Part shown: positions 25,234 to 34,759 of the stretch, in pieces
Layout: each line of letters begins with the position of its first letter
Position numbering within the stretch: the first letter of the stretch is position 1
Source: Alphaproteobacteria bacterium
GTDB taxonomy: Bacteria; Pseudomonadota; Alphaproteobacteria; Rhizobiales; Xanthobacteraceae
Assembly (NCBI GenBank): GCA_005884765.1
Contig: VAZV01000132.1
Location: 124,001 to 188,000 of the forward strand
DNA length: 64,000 nucleotides
Direction of reading: 5' to 3'
Position numbers and translations under genes: made by a program
Notes under the pieces: generated by a model
Told to the model about the DNA's origin: nothing
Databases searched by the model: none
What the model saw: the letters and a program-made list of their open reading frames with translations, nothing else

Positions 25234-26497
25234 AGACGAGCTGCTTCAGGGTTCGCTGGACGCGCTGACGCTCCGAAGGTGTCTGCTCCAGTATCACGAA
25301 GAACATGTCCTGCTTGCGGTCGACCACCAAATAGCAGCCGCTGGCGCCGTCCCATTTCAGTTCGCCCAGCGATCCCGGCGGCGGCGGCTTGGCGTTACCG
25401 GGATCGGTGCGCACGGCAAACCCAAGCCCCATGCCGAAGCCGTCACCGGGAAAATAGAAATAATCCCGCTCGACACCGGAGCCCTTGCCGATATGGTCCG
25501 ATGCCATCAGTTCGAACGTCTTCGGGCTGAGATAGGTCTTGCCCTCAAACGTCCCGCCATTGAGCAGCATCTGCGCAAAGCGCGAAAAGTCCGACATGGT
25601 CGAAACCATGCCGCCGCTGGCGGATTCCCACTTCTGGCGAACCTCAGTCCTGTATTCGCGGCCGACCCGGAAATTACTGTCGTTCGGCACCGGCTGGGCG
25701 AGCCGCTGCAGCCTCTCCGGTTCGGTGACGAAGAAGCCGGTGTCGGTCATGCCGAGCGGATCGAGCAGCTTTTCCCGCTCGATCTCGAGCAATGATTTTC
25801 CGGACACGATCTCCATGATCCGTGCCAGGATGTCGGTGGAATGGCCGTATTGCCAGAGCGCTCCCGGCTGGTTGTGCAGCGGCAGCTTGGCGATCCGCTC
25901 GGCGAATTCGGCAAGGTCGAAATCGCCCGAATAGAGATTTGCCGCCGCGTAAGCCTTGCGCACCAGACTGTCGCCATAGAAGCCATAGGTGATGCCGGAG
26001 GTATGACGCATCAGGTCAAGAATGGTGATAGGCCGGGTCAGCGGCACCAGTTCGAGCGTCTTGGTGCCGTCCTCGGCCTTGTTCTCCACACCGACCTTCA
26101 TATTTACGAAGGAGGGAATGTACTTCGAGACGGGATCGTCGAGCTTGATCTTTCCGTCCTGGATCAACTGCATCGCCACAACGGAGGTGATCACCTTGGT
26201 CAGCGACGACAGGCGGAAGATGGTCTTGTCCGTGATCGGCGTCTTGGACACCGCGTCCTGCACGCCGAAGGTCTCGTGATAGACCTCCTTGCCGCGCTGC
26301 CGGATCAGGACATTTGCGCCCGCGATCTTGCCTGTCGCCGCCTCGTTCTTGAAGAACTCGGTTATCTTCGCAAGCTTGTCCTGATTGAAATGCGCTCCGG
26401 CGGGAATATCGAAGGTGCCTTCGGCGTGGACCGGCGGCGCGGCCGCCAGCATCAGCGCGCCACAGGCGAGTGCACGCAGCAACAGATCCGAATTCAT
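25214..26497 (-). CDS. Serine hydrolase, beta-lactamase class C/esterase family (first of tandem pair)
   Basis: A 427-residue paralogue of the downstream gene. The signal peptide is 'MNSDLLLRALACGALMLAAA' with cleavage after 'VHA'. The catalytic 'SLTK' is at 98-101, the 'YGHS' motif in the middle, and 'DGASGCY' near the end. ATG 26497 is preceded by a strong 'ggaggggg' site; the frame continues upstream to 26800 without conservation. Shared blocks such as 'LMRHTSGITYGF' (here) and 'LLRHTSGITYGF' (neighbour) show an old tandem duplication. The substrate is unknown. Confidence 0.9.
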   Translation of the reverse strand: MNSDLLLRALACGALMLAAAPPVHAEGTFDIPAGAHFNQDKLAKITEFFKNEAATGKIAGANVLIRQRGKEVYHETFGVQDAVSKTPITDKTIFRLSSLTKVITSVVAMQLIQDGKIKLDDPVSKYIPSFVNMKVGVENKAEDGTKTLELVPLTRPITILDLMRHTSGITYGFYGDSLVRKAYAAANLYSGDFDLAEFAERIAKLPLHNQPGALWQYGHSTDILARIMEIVSGKSLLEIEREKLLDPLGMTDTGFFVTEPERLQRLAQPVPNDSNFRVGREYRTEVRQKWESASGGMVSTMSDFSRFAQMLLNGGTFEGKTYLSPKTFELMASDHIGKGSGVERDYFYFPGDGFGMGLGFAVRTDPGNAKPPPPGSLGELKWDGASGCYLVVDRKQDMFFVILEQTPSERQRVQRTLKQLVYEAMEN

Positions 26498-26922
26498 TGG
26501 ACCCCCTCCGGAATTCGGAGGGAGTGTAACCCACGCGTCAGTCCGCACAAGGGCTGCCGAAGCGTCCAATACCTCTTCGTGCAGCACGTCTCCCGCGTAA
26601 ACTGCTGTCTCTCCATGGTCCACCTCCTGCTTCATAAAACAACTAACTCGGTATCTTCTGAACCGGGTGCAGATCACAAATGGATTGCACAGGCCGAGCG
26701 TTGGCACGAGCTTGAGCGAGCGCAGGCCTCGTGGCGCAAGCAGAAGAGACCACTTCAGCAGTCGATGCACGCAGGCCCGATGACAACGCAACAGCGCCAA
26801 CTCGGTTAAGGTTTACGCTGCACGGCACCCTTAGATGCGGTTAGCTGATTCCATGCCTTTCCGGGTCGATCCTCTCGAACAGTCGACTTGATCGGCACTG
26901 CGAAGAACTCATTTCCGTTCTC
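26498..26922. other. Intergenic stretch between serine hydrolase and porin fragment
   Basis: 425 nt with no supported gene. It holds the promoter and leader of the minus-strand hydrolase pair. The right end marks the breakpoint where porin homology abruptly begins. Confidence 0.5.
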
Positions 26923-27541
26923 GACGACATCAAGATGTCAGGGTCTTGGTCGTTGGGCGCATCGCATTACGTGTTGGGAACCAGCGCGGCGGATCCGTCT
27001 TCGTTCGACATCTATAAGGGCACCAGGTTCGCCATGGGCGTCGTGATGGGCTCGATCTATTAGGGCCTCAGCACATCCAACGGAAATGGTGTGACGCAGC
27101 TGCAACTGACCCGCGGCTGGGGCTTCCAGGGTGCGTTCAACCACAACTGGGATCCGTACTGGTCATCGAGCTTGTTCGGCGGCATCGCCGGGCTCAGCTA
27201 CAACCAGACCTCCAAGCAGCTCTACTGCAACACCTACGTGGCCAACGCTGGCGTCGCCATTCGCGGCGGCAGCGTGACCTCCGGCGGTGGCACCGGCGGT
27301 ACCTTCGGCGCGGGTTCGATTTGCGATCCGGGCTTTACGATCTCCGAAATCGGCCTGGTCACTCGCTGGACTCCGGTCAAGAATCTGACGTTCAGCGCCG
27401 AAGTGCTGTACGCCTACCTGAAGACCAATATGTCGGGCACGATCACCAGTACGCCGTCTTCGGCTCTGCTGCTGGCCGCCACGACCTATAACTTCGGCAA
27501 CAACAGCACGACTTCACTGAACCTGCGCGTTCAGCGCAACT
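26923..27541 (+). pseudogene. Porin fragment (copy 2 of the repeat)
   Basis: Homologous to the last third of the porin upstream, starting in the middle of a strand ('DDIKMSGSWSLGASHYVLG') with no start codon. An in-frame TAG occurs at 27061-27063 ('GSIY*GLST'). After the final strand 'TSLNLRVQRN' the homology stops one residue before the expected terminal Phe, and unrelated sequence follows to a stop at 27585. It cannot yield a porin. Confidence 0.92.
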
Positions 27542-27581
27542 CGTTGCGCCATACGAACGCGAGCCTCGGAAGGAGCGGCAA

Positions 27582-28019
27582 ATGACCAGGCTTGGGATGA
27601 TTATGCTCTGCTCCCTGCCTGTGCTGGCAACCTCCGCCGCAGCCGACAATCTGATTGAGCCGGGGGAATGGAAGGCAACTGCAACTACCGCCGTGAACGG
27701 CGCAGCCACGCCGCCGCAGGCCAAGGCGCGCTGCCTCACGCCAGATCAGGTGGCCGACGTTACCAAGACGTTTGGGCCAGTATCCCGCACCGTCAACTCG
27801 ACCTGCGAACAACCGGAATATGAGAGGACCGGGCGAACCCTGAAATGGCGCCTGCAATGCCGGGGCCAGCTTGATGTGGATGTCACCGGCAATTTCAACT
27901 TCGACACTCCGCTACACTACACGGCGACCATCACCTCCAAGAGCCGGATGGCGGGTTCATTGATCAGCAACGTGAAGACGGAATTGGAAGGTGAACGGGT
28001 CAGCGACTGTCAGCAGTGA
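27582..28019 (+). CDS. DUF3617 family exported protein
   Basis: A 145-residue protein with a signal peptide 'MTRLGMIMLCSLPVLATSAA'. It has the DUF3617 pattern 'IEPGEWKATATT', 'CLTPDQVADVTK', a Cys-rich middle ('STCEQPEYE', 'WRLQCRG') and a final 'VSDCQQ'. Paired cysteines suggest a disulfide-bonded periplasmic protein; the function of the family is unknown. ATG 27582 follows 'ggaaggagcggcaa'. Its promoter region abuts the porin fragment. Confidence 0.88.
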   Translation: MTRLGMIMLCSLPVLATSAAADNLIEPGEWKATATTAVNGAATPPQAKARCLTPDQVADVTKTFGPVSRTVNSTCEQPEYERTGRTLKWRLQCRGQLDVDVTGNFNFDTPLHYTATITSKSRMAGSLISNVKTELEGERVSDCQQ

Positions 28020-28043
28020 TGGATTGACGGTGCGCCGGCGCGC

Positions 28044-30353
28044 CTACTCCACGCTGCCGCGGTGCAGGTCCGCCTCGATCTGCAGCCGCGTTCCGCCGCC
28101 GAACCGCGCGCGATAGACCTGCAGGTTCTCCATGATCCGCTGCACGTAGTTGCGGGTCTCTGCGAACGGAATGAGCTCCACCCAATCGACCGCGTCGACC
28201 TTGGGATCGCGCGGATCGCCGTAGCGGTCGATCCATTTCTTGACGCTGCCGCGGCCGGCATTATAGGCGGCAAAGGTCATGATGTAGGAGCCGCGGTAGT
28301 CCTCGAGCAGGCCACCGAGCTCGGCAGCCCCCAGCGCGACGTTGTAGACCACGTCCGTCTTCATCCGGGCGAGATCAAAGCCGACGCCGGCCCGCTTGCA
28401 GACGTAGCGGCCCGCATCCGGCGTCACCTGCATCAACCCGTAAGCCTGCGCCGCCGAGACGTCGGCTGGATTGAACGCGCTCTCCTGCCGCGCGATCGAG
28501 AAGATGACGCTCTTTTCGACTTCGGGTCCGATCGCCCTAAAGGGCGGAATGCCGGTCACCGGATAGGCGTAGAAATCGAACGGCAATCCGCGATTGAGCG
28601 CAGCCTTGCCGACGAGCAGCATGCCGCGCGCGTAGCCGTAGCGCGAGGCTACTTCGCCCAAGCCCACCAGCGCATCCGGATCGCCGTTTTCCCCCATATC
28701 GGCAAAGATCGGGATCGCGATGTCGCGCTCGTCGAGATCGAACAGCAACTGCACCGCGCGAACGATCTCGAGCCGTTCGACGCCGCGGACGCGCGCGGTG
28801 GGCGCGTCGTTCAATTCGAGCTGCGGCATCCCGAGCTTGGCGCGCGCCAATTGGCCGTAATAGCTGGTCGATTGTTCCGCCGCCGCGGCGTAGGCGGCGC
28901 GGGCCTCCTGGGAGCGTCCGGCGGCTTCGGCGGCACGGCCCTGCCAGTAACCGGCGCGCGCCAGCGTCGTCGGGTTGACGCTGCCAACGCCGATCCGGGC
29001 GAAATGCTGCGCCGCCAATGCCGGATCGGCGAGGAAACGCAGCGCGATCCAGCCCGCCGTGAATTCCTGCTCGGTCTTGTAGATGTCGCGCGTGGGCAGC
29101 GCCGCGTCGCGTGCGATCAGGTATGCGGTGCGGTGTTCGCCGCTATCGATCATCTTGCGCGCCAGCAGGCGCCGTTCGATCCACCATTCGTCGAGATTGT
29201 AGAGCCGGGCAGGGTCCCTCGGCGCGCTCAGCATGAGCCCCGCTGCCTCCGCGAATTTCTCTTCGCGGCGGAGCAGTTGGATCTTGCTGAAGATATAGCC
29301 GGCGTCGCTATGCAGCTCGTGCGGAACCGCATCGAGCAATGCGCGGGTATTGGGAGCTTTCTTGTAAGCCGCAATCCGTGCCTTCGCCAACGCGACATAG
29401 CCGGCACCGAGCCGTTTTGCAGCGCGCAGGGCGGCTTCGTGCTCGCTGCCATACAGCAACAAGTCCATTCGCGCCTTCTGGTCGCCCGCCGTCAGCAATG
29501 CGCCGAACAGCTCGAGCGCGGCGTTCTCGGTATCCTCCGACATCGCATCGTTGCGCCAGGCTTCGCGCACCAGGCGTTCGGCATTGGTGCGGTCGCCGCG
29601 CGCGAGCATTGCCCGCGCCAGCGCGAAGCGGCCTTTGGCCGACAATGGCGATTCGCTTTCGAACCACGACCATACGACCGCATCCTCGCGGTGGTCGTCC
29701 CACAGCGCCGCCTCGAGGCGGCGGCGCAGGAAGGTCTGCGAAGGCCAGCTTGGATTGGCCGATATGAAGGCGCGGTAGCGCTCGACGCTCGCGTTGTTAT
29801 TGTCGCTGCGCAGGATGATCCACTCCGCAAGCTTCCTTGCGACCGGATCGGATATCGTGGCCTCGATTTGGGTGGCGTCGTCAGGCTTATGTTGGCGGAT
29901 CAGCTCGATGACGTTCTCGATCGCGTCGGTATCGGCCTTCGAGGTCGACGACGTCGCGGCCACCGCGGCTGGCGCCACCTGTTTGCGCAGCGGCAGAGCA
30001 GGGGCCGCGCGCGGGCGGGGCGGCAAAACGGGCGCGATCGCCGGGGCCGGTGTGGGGCCGGGCCCTGTCTCCCTGGCGATGGGGGTCAGGACCGGCGCTG
30101 CCGCCGTTGCCACGGCCGTCATCTTGCCGGGCGTGCTCTTGCTGACGGTGACCCTGTTGGCTGTAGAGTTGGGCACCAAATTGCGTGCGATCGGCCGCGG
30201 TTTTGGCAGGGGAACCTTGGGCTTGGCGGCCCAGGCATTCGTCGCCAGCGCCGATAAACCCACCGCCAGCGTCAGGGTGGTGGCCAAGGCGGTCGATCGC
30301 AACGCGGCTGCGCGGACAAGGCGGTTCACGGCGTTCCTTAGCTTGCGAATCAT
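28044..30353 (-). CDS. slt: Soluble lytic murein transglycosylase (Slt70-like)
   Basis: The 769-residue periplasmic enzyme cleaves the MurNAc-GlcNAc bond of peptidoglycan to a 1,6-anhydro product. It has an N-terminal signal/anchor segment (to about residue 42), a Pro/Ala-rich linker, a long helical superhelix (TPR-like, about 150-560), and a C-terminal goose-lysozyme-type domain. That domain shows 'RQESAFNPADVSAAQAYGLM' with catalytic Glu, 'QVTPDAG' and 'TFAAYNAG'. Divergent from dapA. Confidence 0.95.
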   Translation of the reverse strand: MIRKLRNAVNRLVRAAALRSTALATTLTLAVGLSALATNAWAAKPKVPLPKPRPIARNLVPNSTANRVTVSKSTPGKMTAVATAAAPVLTPIARETGPGPTPAPAIAPVLPPRPRAAPALPLRKQVAPAAVAATSSTSKADTDAIENVIELIRQHKPDDATQIEATISDPVARKLAEWIILRSDNNNASVERYRAFISANPSWPSQTFLRRRLEAALWDDHREDAVVWSWFESESPLSAKGRFALARAMLARGDRTNAERLVREAWRNDAMSEDTENAALELFGALLTAGDQKARMDLLLYGSEHEAALRAAKRLGAGYVALAKARIAAYKKAPNTRALLDAVPHELHSDAGYIFSKIQLLRREEKFAEAAGLMLSAPRDPARLYNLDEWWIERRLLARKMIDSGEHRTAYLIARDAALPTRDIYKTEQEFTAGWIALRFLADPALAAQHFARIGVGSVNPTTLARAGYWQGRAAEAAGRSQEARAAYAAAAEQSTSYYGQLARAKLGMPQLELNDAPTARVRGVERLEIVRAVQLLFDLDERDIAIPIFADMGENGDPDALVGLGEVASRYGYARGMLLVGKAALNRGLPFDFYAYPVTGIPPFRAIGPEVEKSVIFSIARQESAFNPADVSAAQAYGLMQVTPDAGRYVCKRAGVGFDLARMKTDVVYNVALGAAELGGLLEDYRGSYIMTFAAYNAGRGSVKKWIDRYGDPRDPKVDAVDWVELIPFAETRNYVQRIMENLQVYRARFGGGTRLQIEADLHRGSVE

Positions 30354-30556
30354 TCAATCGCTTAAGCTTCAGGTCTATTTGATTGAATCTGCGGGCAAAA
30401 TACTTATTCCCCCGGGGACCTTAGGTCTCTGCGCCATGACAGCGGCAAAATCGCGGCTGGATCAATAGTCCAGCCTTTCGCCGAACCGTCTGACCCGGTA
30501 TGAATTGATGTATCCAGCACAAGAAGCGCCGCGAACCACGCGTTTGGAGGAAGTCG

Positions 30557-31447
30557 ATGGCAGCCAAGACGAAATTCCGGGGATCCTTCACCGCCTTGGT
30601 CACGCCCTTCAAGAACGGCTCGCTCGACGAAGCGGCCTTCCGGTCGCTCGTGAACTGGCAGATTGCCGAAGGCACCCACGGCCTTGTGCCGGTGGGCACG
30701 ACCGGCGAAAGCCCGACCGTGAGCCACGACGAGCACAAGCGCGTGGTCGAGTGGTGCGTCGAGGAGGCCAAGGGCCGCGTTCCCGTGATCGCAGGTGCCG
30801 GCTCAAACTCGACCAAGGAGGCCATCGATCTGGCCGAGCACGCGGAAAAGGCCGGCGCCGACGCGGTGCTGGTGGTGACGCCCTATTACAACAAGCCGAC
30901 CCAGGAAGGCATGTACCAGCACTTCAAGGCGATCAACGACGCGATCGGTATTCCCATCATCATCTACAACATTCCGCCGCGCTCGGTGATCGACATGTCG
31001 GTTGACACCATGAAGCGATTATTCGAGTTGACGAACATCGCAGGCGTCAAGGACGCGACCGCCAGCATGGTGCGGGTGTCGCAGCAGCGCGCCGCGATGG
31101 GCGAGGATTTCAACCAATTGTCGGGCGAGGACGCCACCGTGCTCGGCTACATGGCGCATGGCGGTCACGGCTGCATCTCGGTAACCTCCAACGTCGCGCC
31201 GCGGCTGTGCTCCGAATTCCATATTGCCTGGCAGAAGGGCGACCTCGCCACGGCGCTGAAGGTGCACGACAAGCTGATGCCGCTGCACACCAATCTGTTC
31301 ATTGAAAGCAATCCCGCGCCGATCAAGTACGCGCTGTCGCTGCTTGGCAAACTGGAAGAGAAGCTGCGCCTGCCGATGGTGCCGGTATCCGAGCCGACGC
31401 GCGTCGCCGTGCGCAGCGCGATGGTGCATGCCGGCCTGATCAATTGA
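30557..31447 (+). CDS. dapA: 4-hydroxy-tetrahydrodipicolinate synthase
   Basis: The 296-residue enzyme condenses pyruvate and aspartate semialdehyde in the lysine/diaminopimelate pathway. Visible features are '[10 protein letters not shown]', the Tyr motif '[16 protein letters not shown]' and the Schiff-base Lys in '[10 protein letters not shown]'. Length is normal. 'ggaggaagtcg' precedes ATG 30557. mscL and smpB follow in the same direction. Confidence 0.98.
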   Translation: MAAKTKFRGSFTALVTPFKNGSLDEAAFRSLVNWQIAEGTHGLVPVGTTGESPTVSHDEHKRVVEWCVEEAKGRVPVIAGAGSNSTKEAIDLAEHAEKAGADAVLVVTPYYNKPTQEGMYQHFKAINDAIGIPIIIYNIPPRSVIDMSVDTMKRLFELTNIAGVKDATASMVRVSQQRAAMGEDFNQLSGEDATVLGYMAHGGHGCISVTSNVAPRLCSEFHIAWQKGDLATALKVHDKLMPLHTNLFIESNPAPIKYALSLLGKLEEKLRLPMVPVSEPTRVAVRSAMVHAGLIN

Positions 31448-31499
31448 TTTTGTCCGCATCGCGCATTCTTCGCCTGGCGAACGAACAGAGGGTTCTAAC

Positions 31500-31916
31500 G
31501 TGCTGAAGGAGTTTCGCGAATTCGCGATGAAGGGCAATGTCGTCGACCTCGCGGTCGGCGTCATCATCGGCGCGGCCTTTGGCGCGATCGTCAATTCGCT
31601 GGTCGGCGATGTCATCATGCCGATCATTGGCGCGATCACCGGTGGGCTCGATTTCTCCAACTACTTCACGCCGCTGTCGAAGGCGGTCACCGCCGGCAAC
31701 CTGGCGGACGCGAAAAAGCAGGGCGCGGTGCTGGCCTGGGGCAATTTCCTGACCCTGACCTTGAATTTCCTCATCATCGCCTTCGTGCTGTTCATCGTCA
31801 TCCGCCTCATCAACAAGCTCAAACGCCGTGAAGAGGCGGCTGCTGCCGCGCCGCCGAAGCCGGCGCGCGAGGTCGAACTGCTGACCGAGATCCGTGATCT
31901 CCTGAAGAAGGCTTGA
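31500..31916 (+). CDS. mscL: Large-conductance mechanosensitive channel
   Basis: The 138-residue inner-membrane channel opens on hypo-osmotic shock. The N-terminal amphipathic helix and first transmembrane segment are characteristic ('[20 protein letters not shown]', then '[20 protein letters not shown]'). The second segment is '[20 protein letters not shown]', and a charged cytoplasmic helix ends the protein. The start is GTG 31500. Only 1 nt separates its stop from the smpB start. Confidence 0.97.
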   Translation: MLKEFREFAMKGNVVDLAVGVIIGAAFGAIVNSLVGDVIMPIIGAITGGLDFSNYFTPLSKAVTAGNLADAKKQGAVLAWGNFLTLTLNFLIIAFVLFIVIRLINKLKRREEAAAAAPPKPAREVELLTEIRDLLKKA

Positions 31917-31917
31917 A

Positions 31918-32391
31918 GTGGCCGAAAAGAATGAGCGGGCGATCAAGGTGGTCGCCGAAAATCGCAAAGCGCGTTTCAATTATGCAATCGAGGACACGAT
32001 CGAGGCCGGCATTGCGTTGACGGGCACCGAGGTGAAGTCGATCCGCAACGGCAAGACCACGATTGCTGAATCCTACGCCGATTCCAAGGATGGCGAGATT
32101 TGGCTGATCAACGCCAATATTCCCGAATATTTGCAGGCCAATCGCTTCAATCACGAGCCGAAGCGGCCGCGGAAGCTGTTGCTGCACAAGAAGCAAATCA
32201 ATAAATTGATGGGCGCCGTCGATCGCGAGGGCATGACGCTGATCCCGCTCAAGCTTTATTTCAACGAGCGCGGCCGCGCCAAGCTGTTGCTGGCGGTGGC
32301 CAAGGGCAAGAAGCTGCACGACAAGCGCGAGAGCGAGAAGAAGCGCGATTGGAGCAGGGAGAAGGGCCGCCTGCTACGGGCGAGGGGGTAA
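31918..32391 (+). CDS. smpB: SsrA (tmRNA)-binding protein
   Basis: The 157-residue SmpB delivers tmRNA to stalled ribosomes. Motifs are '[19 protein letters not shown]', '[13 protein letters not shown]', 'LLLHKKQI' and '[20 protein letters not shown]', with a basic C-terminal tail. The start is GTG 31918. The ssrA gene itself is not in this window. Confidence 0.97.
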   Translation: MAEKNERAIKVVAENRKARFNYAIEDTIEAGIALTGTEVKSIRNGKTTIAESYADSKDGEIWLINANIPEYLQANRFNHEPKRPRKLLLHKKQINKLMGAVDREGMTLIPLKLYFNERGRAKLLLAVAKGKKLHDKRESEKKRDWSREKGRLLRARG

Positions 32392-32393
32392 TT

Positions 32394-32510
32394 CGTCATT
32401 GCGAGCCAACAGGTCGCGCGAATGCGTGCCCGATGACAGGCTCCGCGAAGCAATCCATCTGGGATTGCAACGATTGGATTGCTTCGTCGCAAGTGCTCCT
32501 CGCAATGACG
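32394..32510. repeat. Long imperfect palindrome, 'cgtcattgcgag' type (copy 1)
   Basis: The element starts 'cgtcattgcgag' and ends 'ctcgcaatgacg'-like, with internal inverted segments 'gaagcaatcca' and 'tggattgcttc'. A second copy in the opposite orientation lies at 52135-52247. It is the kind of intergenic REP-like element common in Bradyrhizobium genomes. It sits just after smpB and may terminate that transcript. Confidence 0.85.
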
Positions 32511-32529
32511 ATCGTTGGAGAACGAGGCT

Positions 32530-33105
32530 ATGAACCAAAAAAACCTGCTTGAAGTCGACTGGAGCAAGATCCCGGCGCCGACCGATGATGGCGCCGCGGC
32601 GCATCTCGAGGGCATGACGCTTCCGCCGGTCAGCCTGATCGCCACCGACGACACCTCGGTGAGGTTGTCGGCGCTGCCGGGCCGCACCGTGGTGTTCGCC
32701 TATCCCAGAACCGGCGAGCCCGGCAAGATCAGCATTGTCGACGACTGGGACATGATCCCCGGCGCGCGCGGCTGTACCCCGCAGACCTGCGCCTTCCGCG
32801 ACCTGTTTGCCGAACTGAAGGCCGCCGGCGCCGCGCATGTGTTCGGCCTGTCGACGCAGAGCAACGCCTACCAGGCCGAGATGGCCGCGCGATTGCATCT
32901 GCCGTTTCCGGTGCTGTCGGATGAAAAGCTCGCCCTGACCAGCGCGCTCGATCTGCCGACCATGGAGGTGGCGGGATTGACCCTGATCAAGCGGCTTGCA
33001 TTGATCATCGACAATGGGCGGATCACGCATGTGTTCTATCCGGTGTTCCCGCCCGACCGGAATGCCGGCGATGTGCTGGCATGGCTGAAGGAGAATCCGG
33101 TTTAG
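32530..33105 (+). CDS. AhpC/TSA-type peroxiredoxin-like protein
   Basis: This 191-residue thioredoxin-fold protein carries 'RGCTPQTCAFRD' (peroxidatic Cys with a second Cys four residues on) in the position of the BCP/peroxiredoxin active site. It also has 'VFAYPRTGEPG' and 'PFPVLSDEKLALTSALDLP'. It probably reduces hydroperoxides. ATG 32530 follows 'gagaacgaggct'; a TTG at 32515 is possible. The reductant is unknown. Confidence 0.88.
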   Translation: MNQKNLLEVDWSKIPAPTDDGAAAHLEGMTLPPVSLIATDDTSVRLSALPGRTVVFAYPRTGEPGKISIVDDWDMIPGARGCTPQTCAFRDLFAELKAAGAAHVFGLSTQSNAYQAEMAARLHLPFPVLSDEKLALTSALDLPTMEVAGLTLIKRLALIIDNGRITHVFYPVFPPDRNAGDVLAWLKENPV

Positions 33106-33117
33106 ATTCGTCAAACC

Positions 33118-33801
33118 CTAATCCAAATCCGCTCTCACCTTGGCAAACACGCCGCGAAACATCTTTGGGGTCAACACGCCCGTGTTGGTGTTGTAGCGCG
33201 AGCAGTGATAGCTGTCGTAGAGTTTGAGAGCGCCGGCCCGATGCATGGCACCATGCGCAAACGGCGCCGCCGAGCCGCGAAGGCTCAGCGTCTTTGCGAC
33301 GGAATCATGCGCAATTCGTCCAAGTGCTACGATCGCACGCAATCCGGGCATGGTCGCAATCGTCATGGCCAGGAATGGCCGGCAGGTATTGATTTCCGCC
33401 GGCAGTGGCTTGTTCTGCGGCGGTACGCACCGCACCGCATTGCTGATCCGGCAGCCGACCAGCTTTAGCCCGTCGTCCGGCCGCGCGTGATAGGCGCCGT
33501 GCGCGAAACCATACTCGAGCAGCGTGGCATAGAGGAGGTCGCCGGCGAAATCGCCGGTGAAAGGCCGCCCGGTGCGATTGGCGCCCTGCAAGCCCGGCGC
33601 GAGCCCCACGATGAGCAATTGCGCGTCAGGGTCGCCAAAGGACGGCACCGGCCCGTTGAACCATTCCGGTTCACGTACCCGCGCCTCCTTGCGGAAGACC
33701 GCAAGCCTCGGACAAAGCGGGCAATCTCGATCGGGCTCGGAGGAGGTAGACGCAGCGCCCGTCGGCGCCGGGTCGTTCTTACTCCTCGAAATCGTCGTCA
33801 T
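33118..33801 (-). CDS. Type-5 uracil-DNA glycosylase (UdgB-like)
   Basis: A 227-residue family 4/5 uracil-DNA glycosylase. The N-terminal 'CPLCPRL' begins the Fe-S cysteine set, then 'LLIVGLAPGLQGANRTGRPF', 'NAVRCVPPQNKPLPAE' and 'YHCSRYNTNTGVLTP', the family 5 active-site pattern. These enzymes remove uracil and other deaminated bases. Its start region overlaps the end of the NYN gene by 23 nt, which indicates one transcript. Confidence 0.92.
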   Translation of the reverse strand: MTTISRSKNDPAPTGAASTSSEPDRDCPLCPRLAVFRKEARVREPEWFNGPVPSFGDPDAQLLIVGLAPGLQGANRTGRPFTGDFAGDLLYATLLEYGFAHGAYHARPDDGLKLVGCRISNAVRCVPPQNKPLPAEINTCRPFLAMTIATMPGLRAIVALGRIAHDSVAKTLSLRGSAAPFAHGAMHRAGALKLYDSYHCSRYNTNTGVLTPKMFRGVFAKVRADLD

Positions 33802-34408
33802 CGCCCCTCGGCGCCATGGTGGTGGCGCGGTGCAGGAATTGCGGCGCGTGATGGCGTGGCTCGCGCGGAGCCGGGCGCTCGGATGGATCGCGGCCGAGCT
33901 TGGATTGCAGCTCGACGAGGTCAGTGAAAACGTCGGCCTGACGTCGCAGCTCGTCGGCGATCATCGGTGGCTGGCTGGAAATCGTCGAGATCACGGTGAC
34001 GCGGACGCCACGGCGCTGCACCGCTTCGACCAGCGAGCGGAAGTCGCCGTCACCGGAAAACAGCACCATTTGATCGATATGCTCGGCGAGTTCCATGGCA
34101 TCGACGGCGAGTTCGATGTCCATATTGCCCTTCACCTTGCGGCGGCCGCTCGCGTCGATGAATTCCTTGGTCGCCTTGGTGACGACGGTGTAGCCGTTGT
34201 AATCGAGCCAGTCGATCAAGGGGCGGATCGACGAATATTCCTGATCTTCAATGATCGCGGTGTAGTAGAACGCGCGCAATAGCGTGCCGCGGCTTTGGAA
34301 TTCCTTGAGCAGGCGCTTGTAGTCGATATCGAAACCGAGCGTCTTGGCGGTTGCATAAAGGTTGGCGCCATCGATGAAGAGCGCGATCTTGTTGGTCGTG
34401 GGTGACAT
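33779..34408 (-). CDS. NYN-domain (LabA/DUF88-like) ribonuclease
   Basis: The 209-residue protein begins 'NKIALFIDGANLYATAKTLG', the NYN motif with its first acidic residue. It continues 'WLDYNGYTVVTKATKEF', 'KVKGNMDIELAVDAMEL' and 'VLFSGDGDFRSLVEAVQRRG', supplying the conserved acidic cluster of a PIN-like nuclease. The C-terminus is a charged disordered tail ending 'DDDDFEE'. Cotranscribed with the downstream DNA glycosylase gene. The RNA substrate is unknown. Confidence 0.92.
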   Translation of the reverse strand: MSPTTNKIALFIDGANLYATAKTLGFDIDYKRLLKEFQSRGTLLRAFYYTAIIEDQEYSSIRPLIDWLDYNGYTVVTKATKEFIDASGRRKVKGNMDIELAVDAMELAEHIDQMVLFSGDGDFRSLVEAVQRRGVRVTVISTISSQPPMIADELRRQADVFTDLVELQSKLGRDPSERPAPREPRHHAPQFLHRATTMAPRGDDDDFEE

Positions 34409-34759
34409 TCAGTCTCTCGCGAAGTTGTTGGTAGCCTTTTTGTTCGGCGCGGCGGCCGCAGACCCGCGCATTTCGATGTACCGCCAATCCCCCAATTGGA
34501 TTGGTCCCGGACAGACACTACCGGAGATTGGGGAAGTCAGGGCAATAAAGGTATAGTTTTGGCGACGCAATGAAGCGTTTTCTTGTCCAAAGCCGTGTCC
34601 TGCGGTTTCGGACGCTCCGGCCCATGAAGCCCTGTAAAGCGGGTTAGCAGAGCGCCTAGCCGAGGCCAAATCACAAATTGGTCTTGCGAAACGCCTCCGA
34701 CACCTATAACTAGCGCGCATAACCAACATATTCGGTCCCAATTAACGGAGCGACAGGCG

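Noticed and set aside
23935-26497. True class C beta-lactamases
   Set aside because: The S-x-x-K motif fits, but the Tyr motif is Y-x-H instead of Y-x-N and the third motif differs; esterase or peptidase is likelier.
28062-30257. A 731-codon plus-strand frame
   Set aside because: It is the antisense shadow of the slt gene, which has clear transglycosylase motifs; the frame has no family features.
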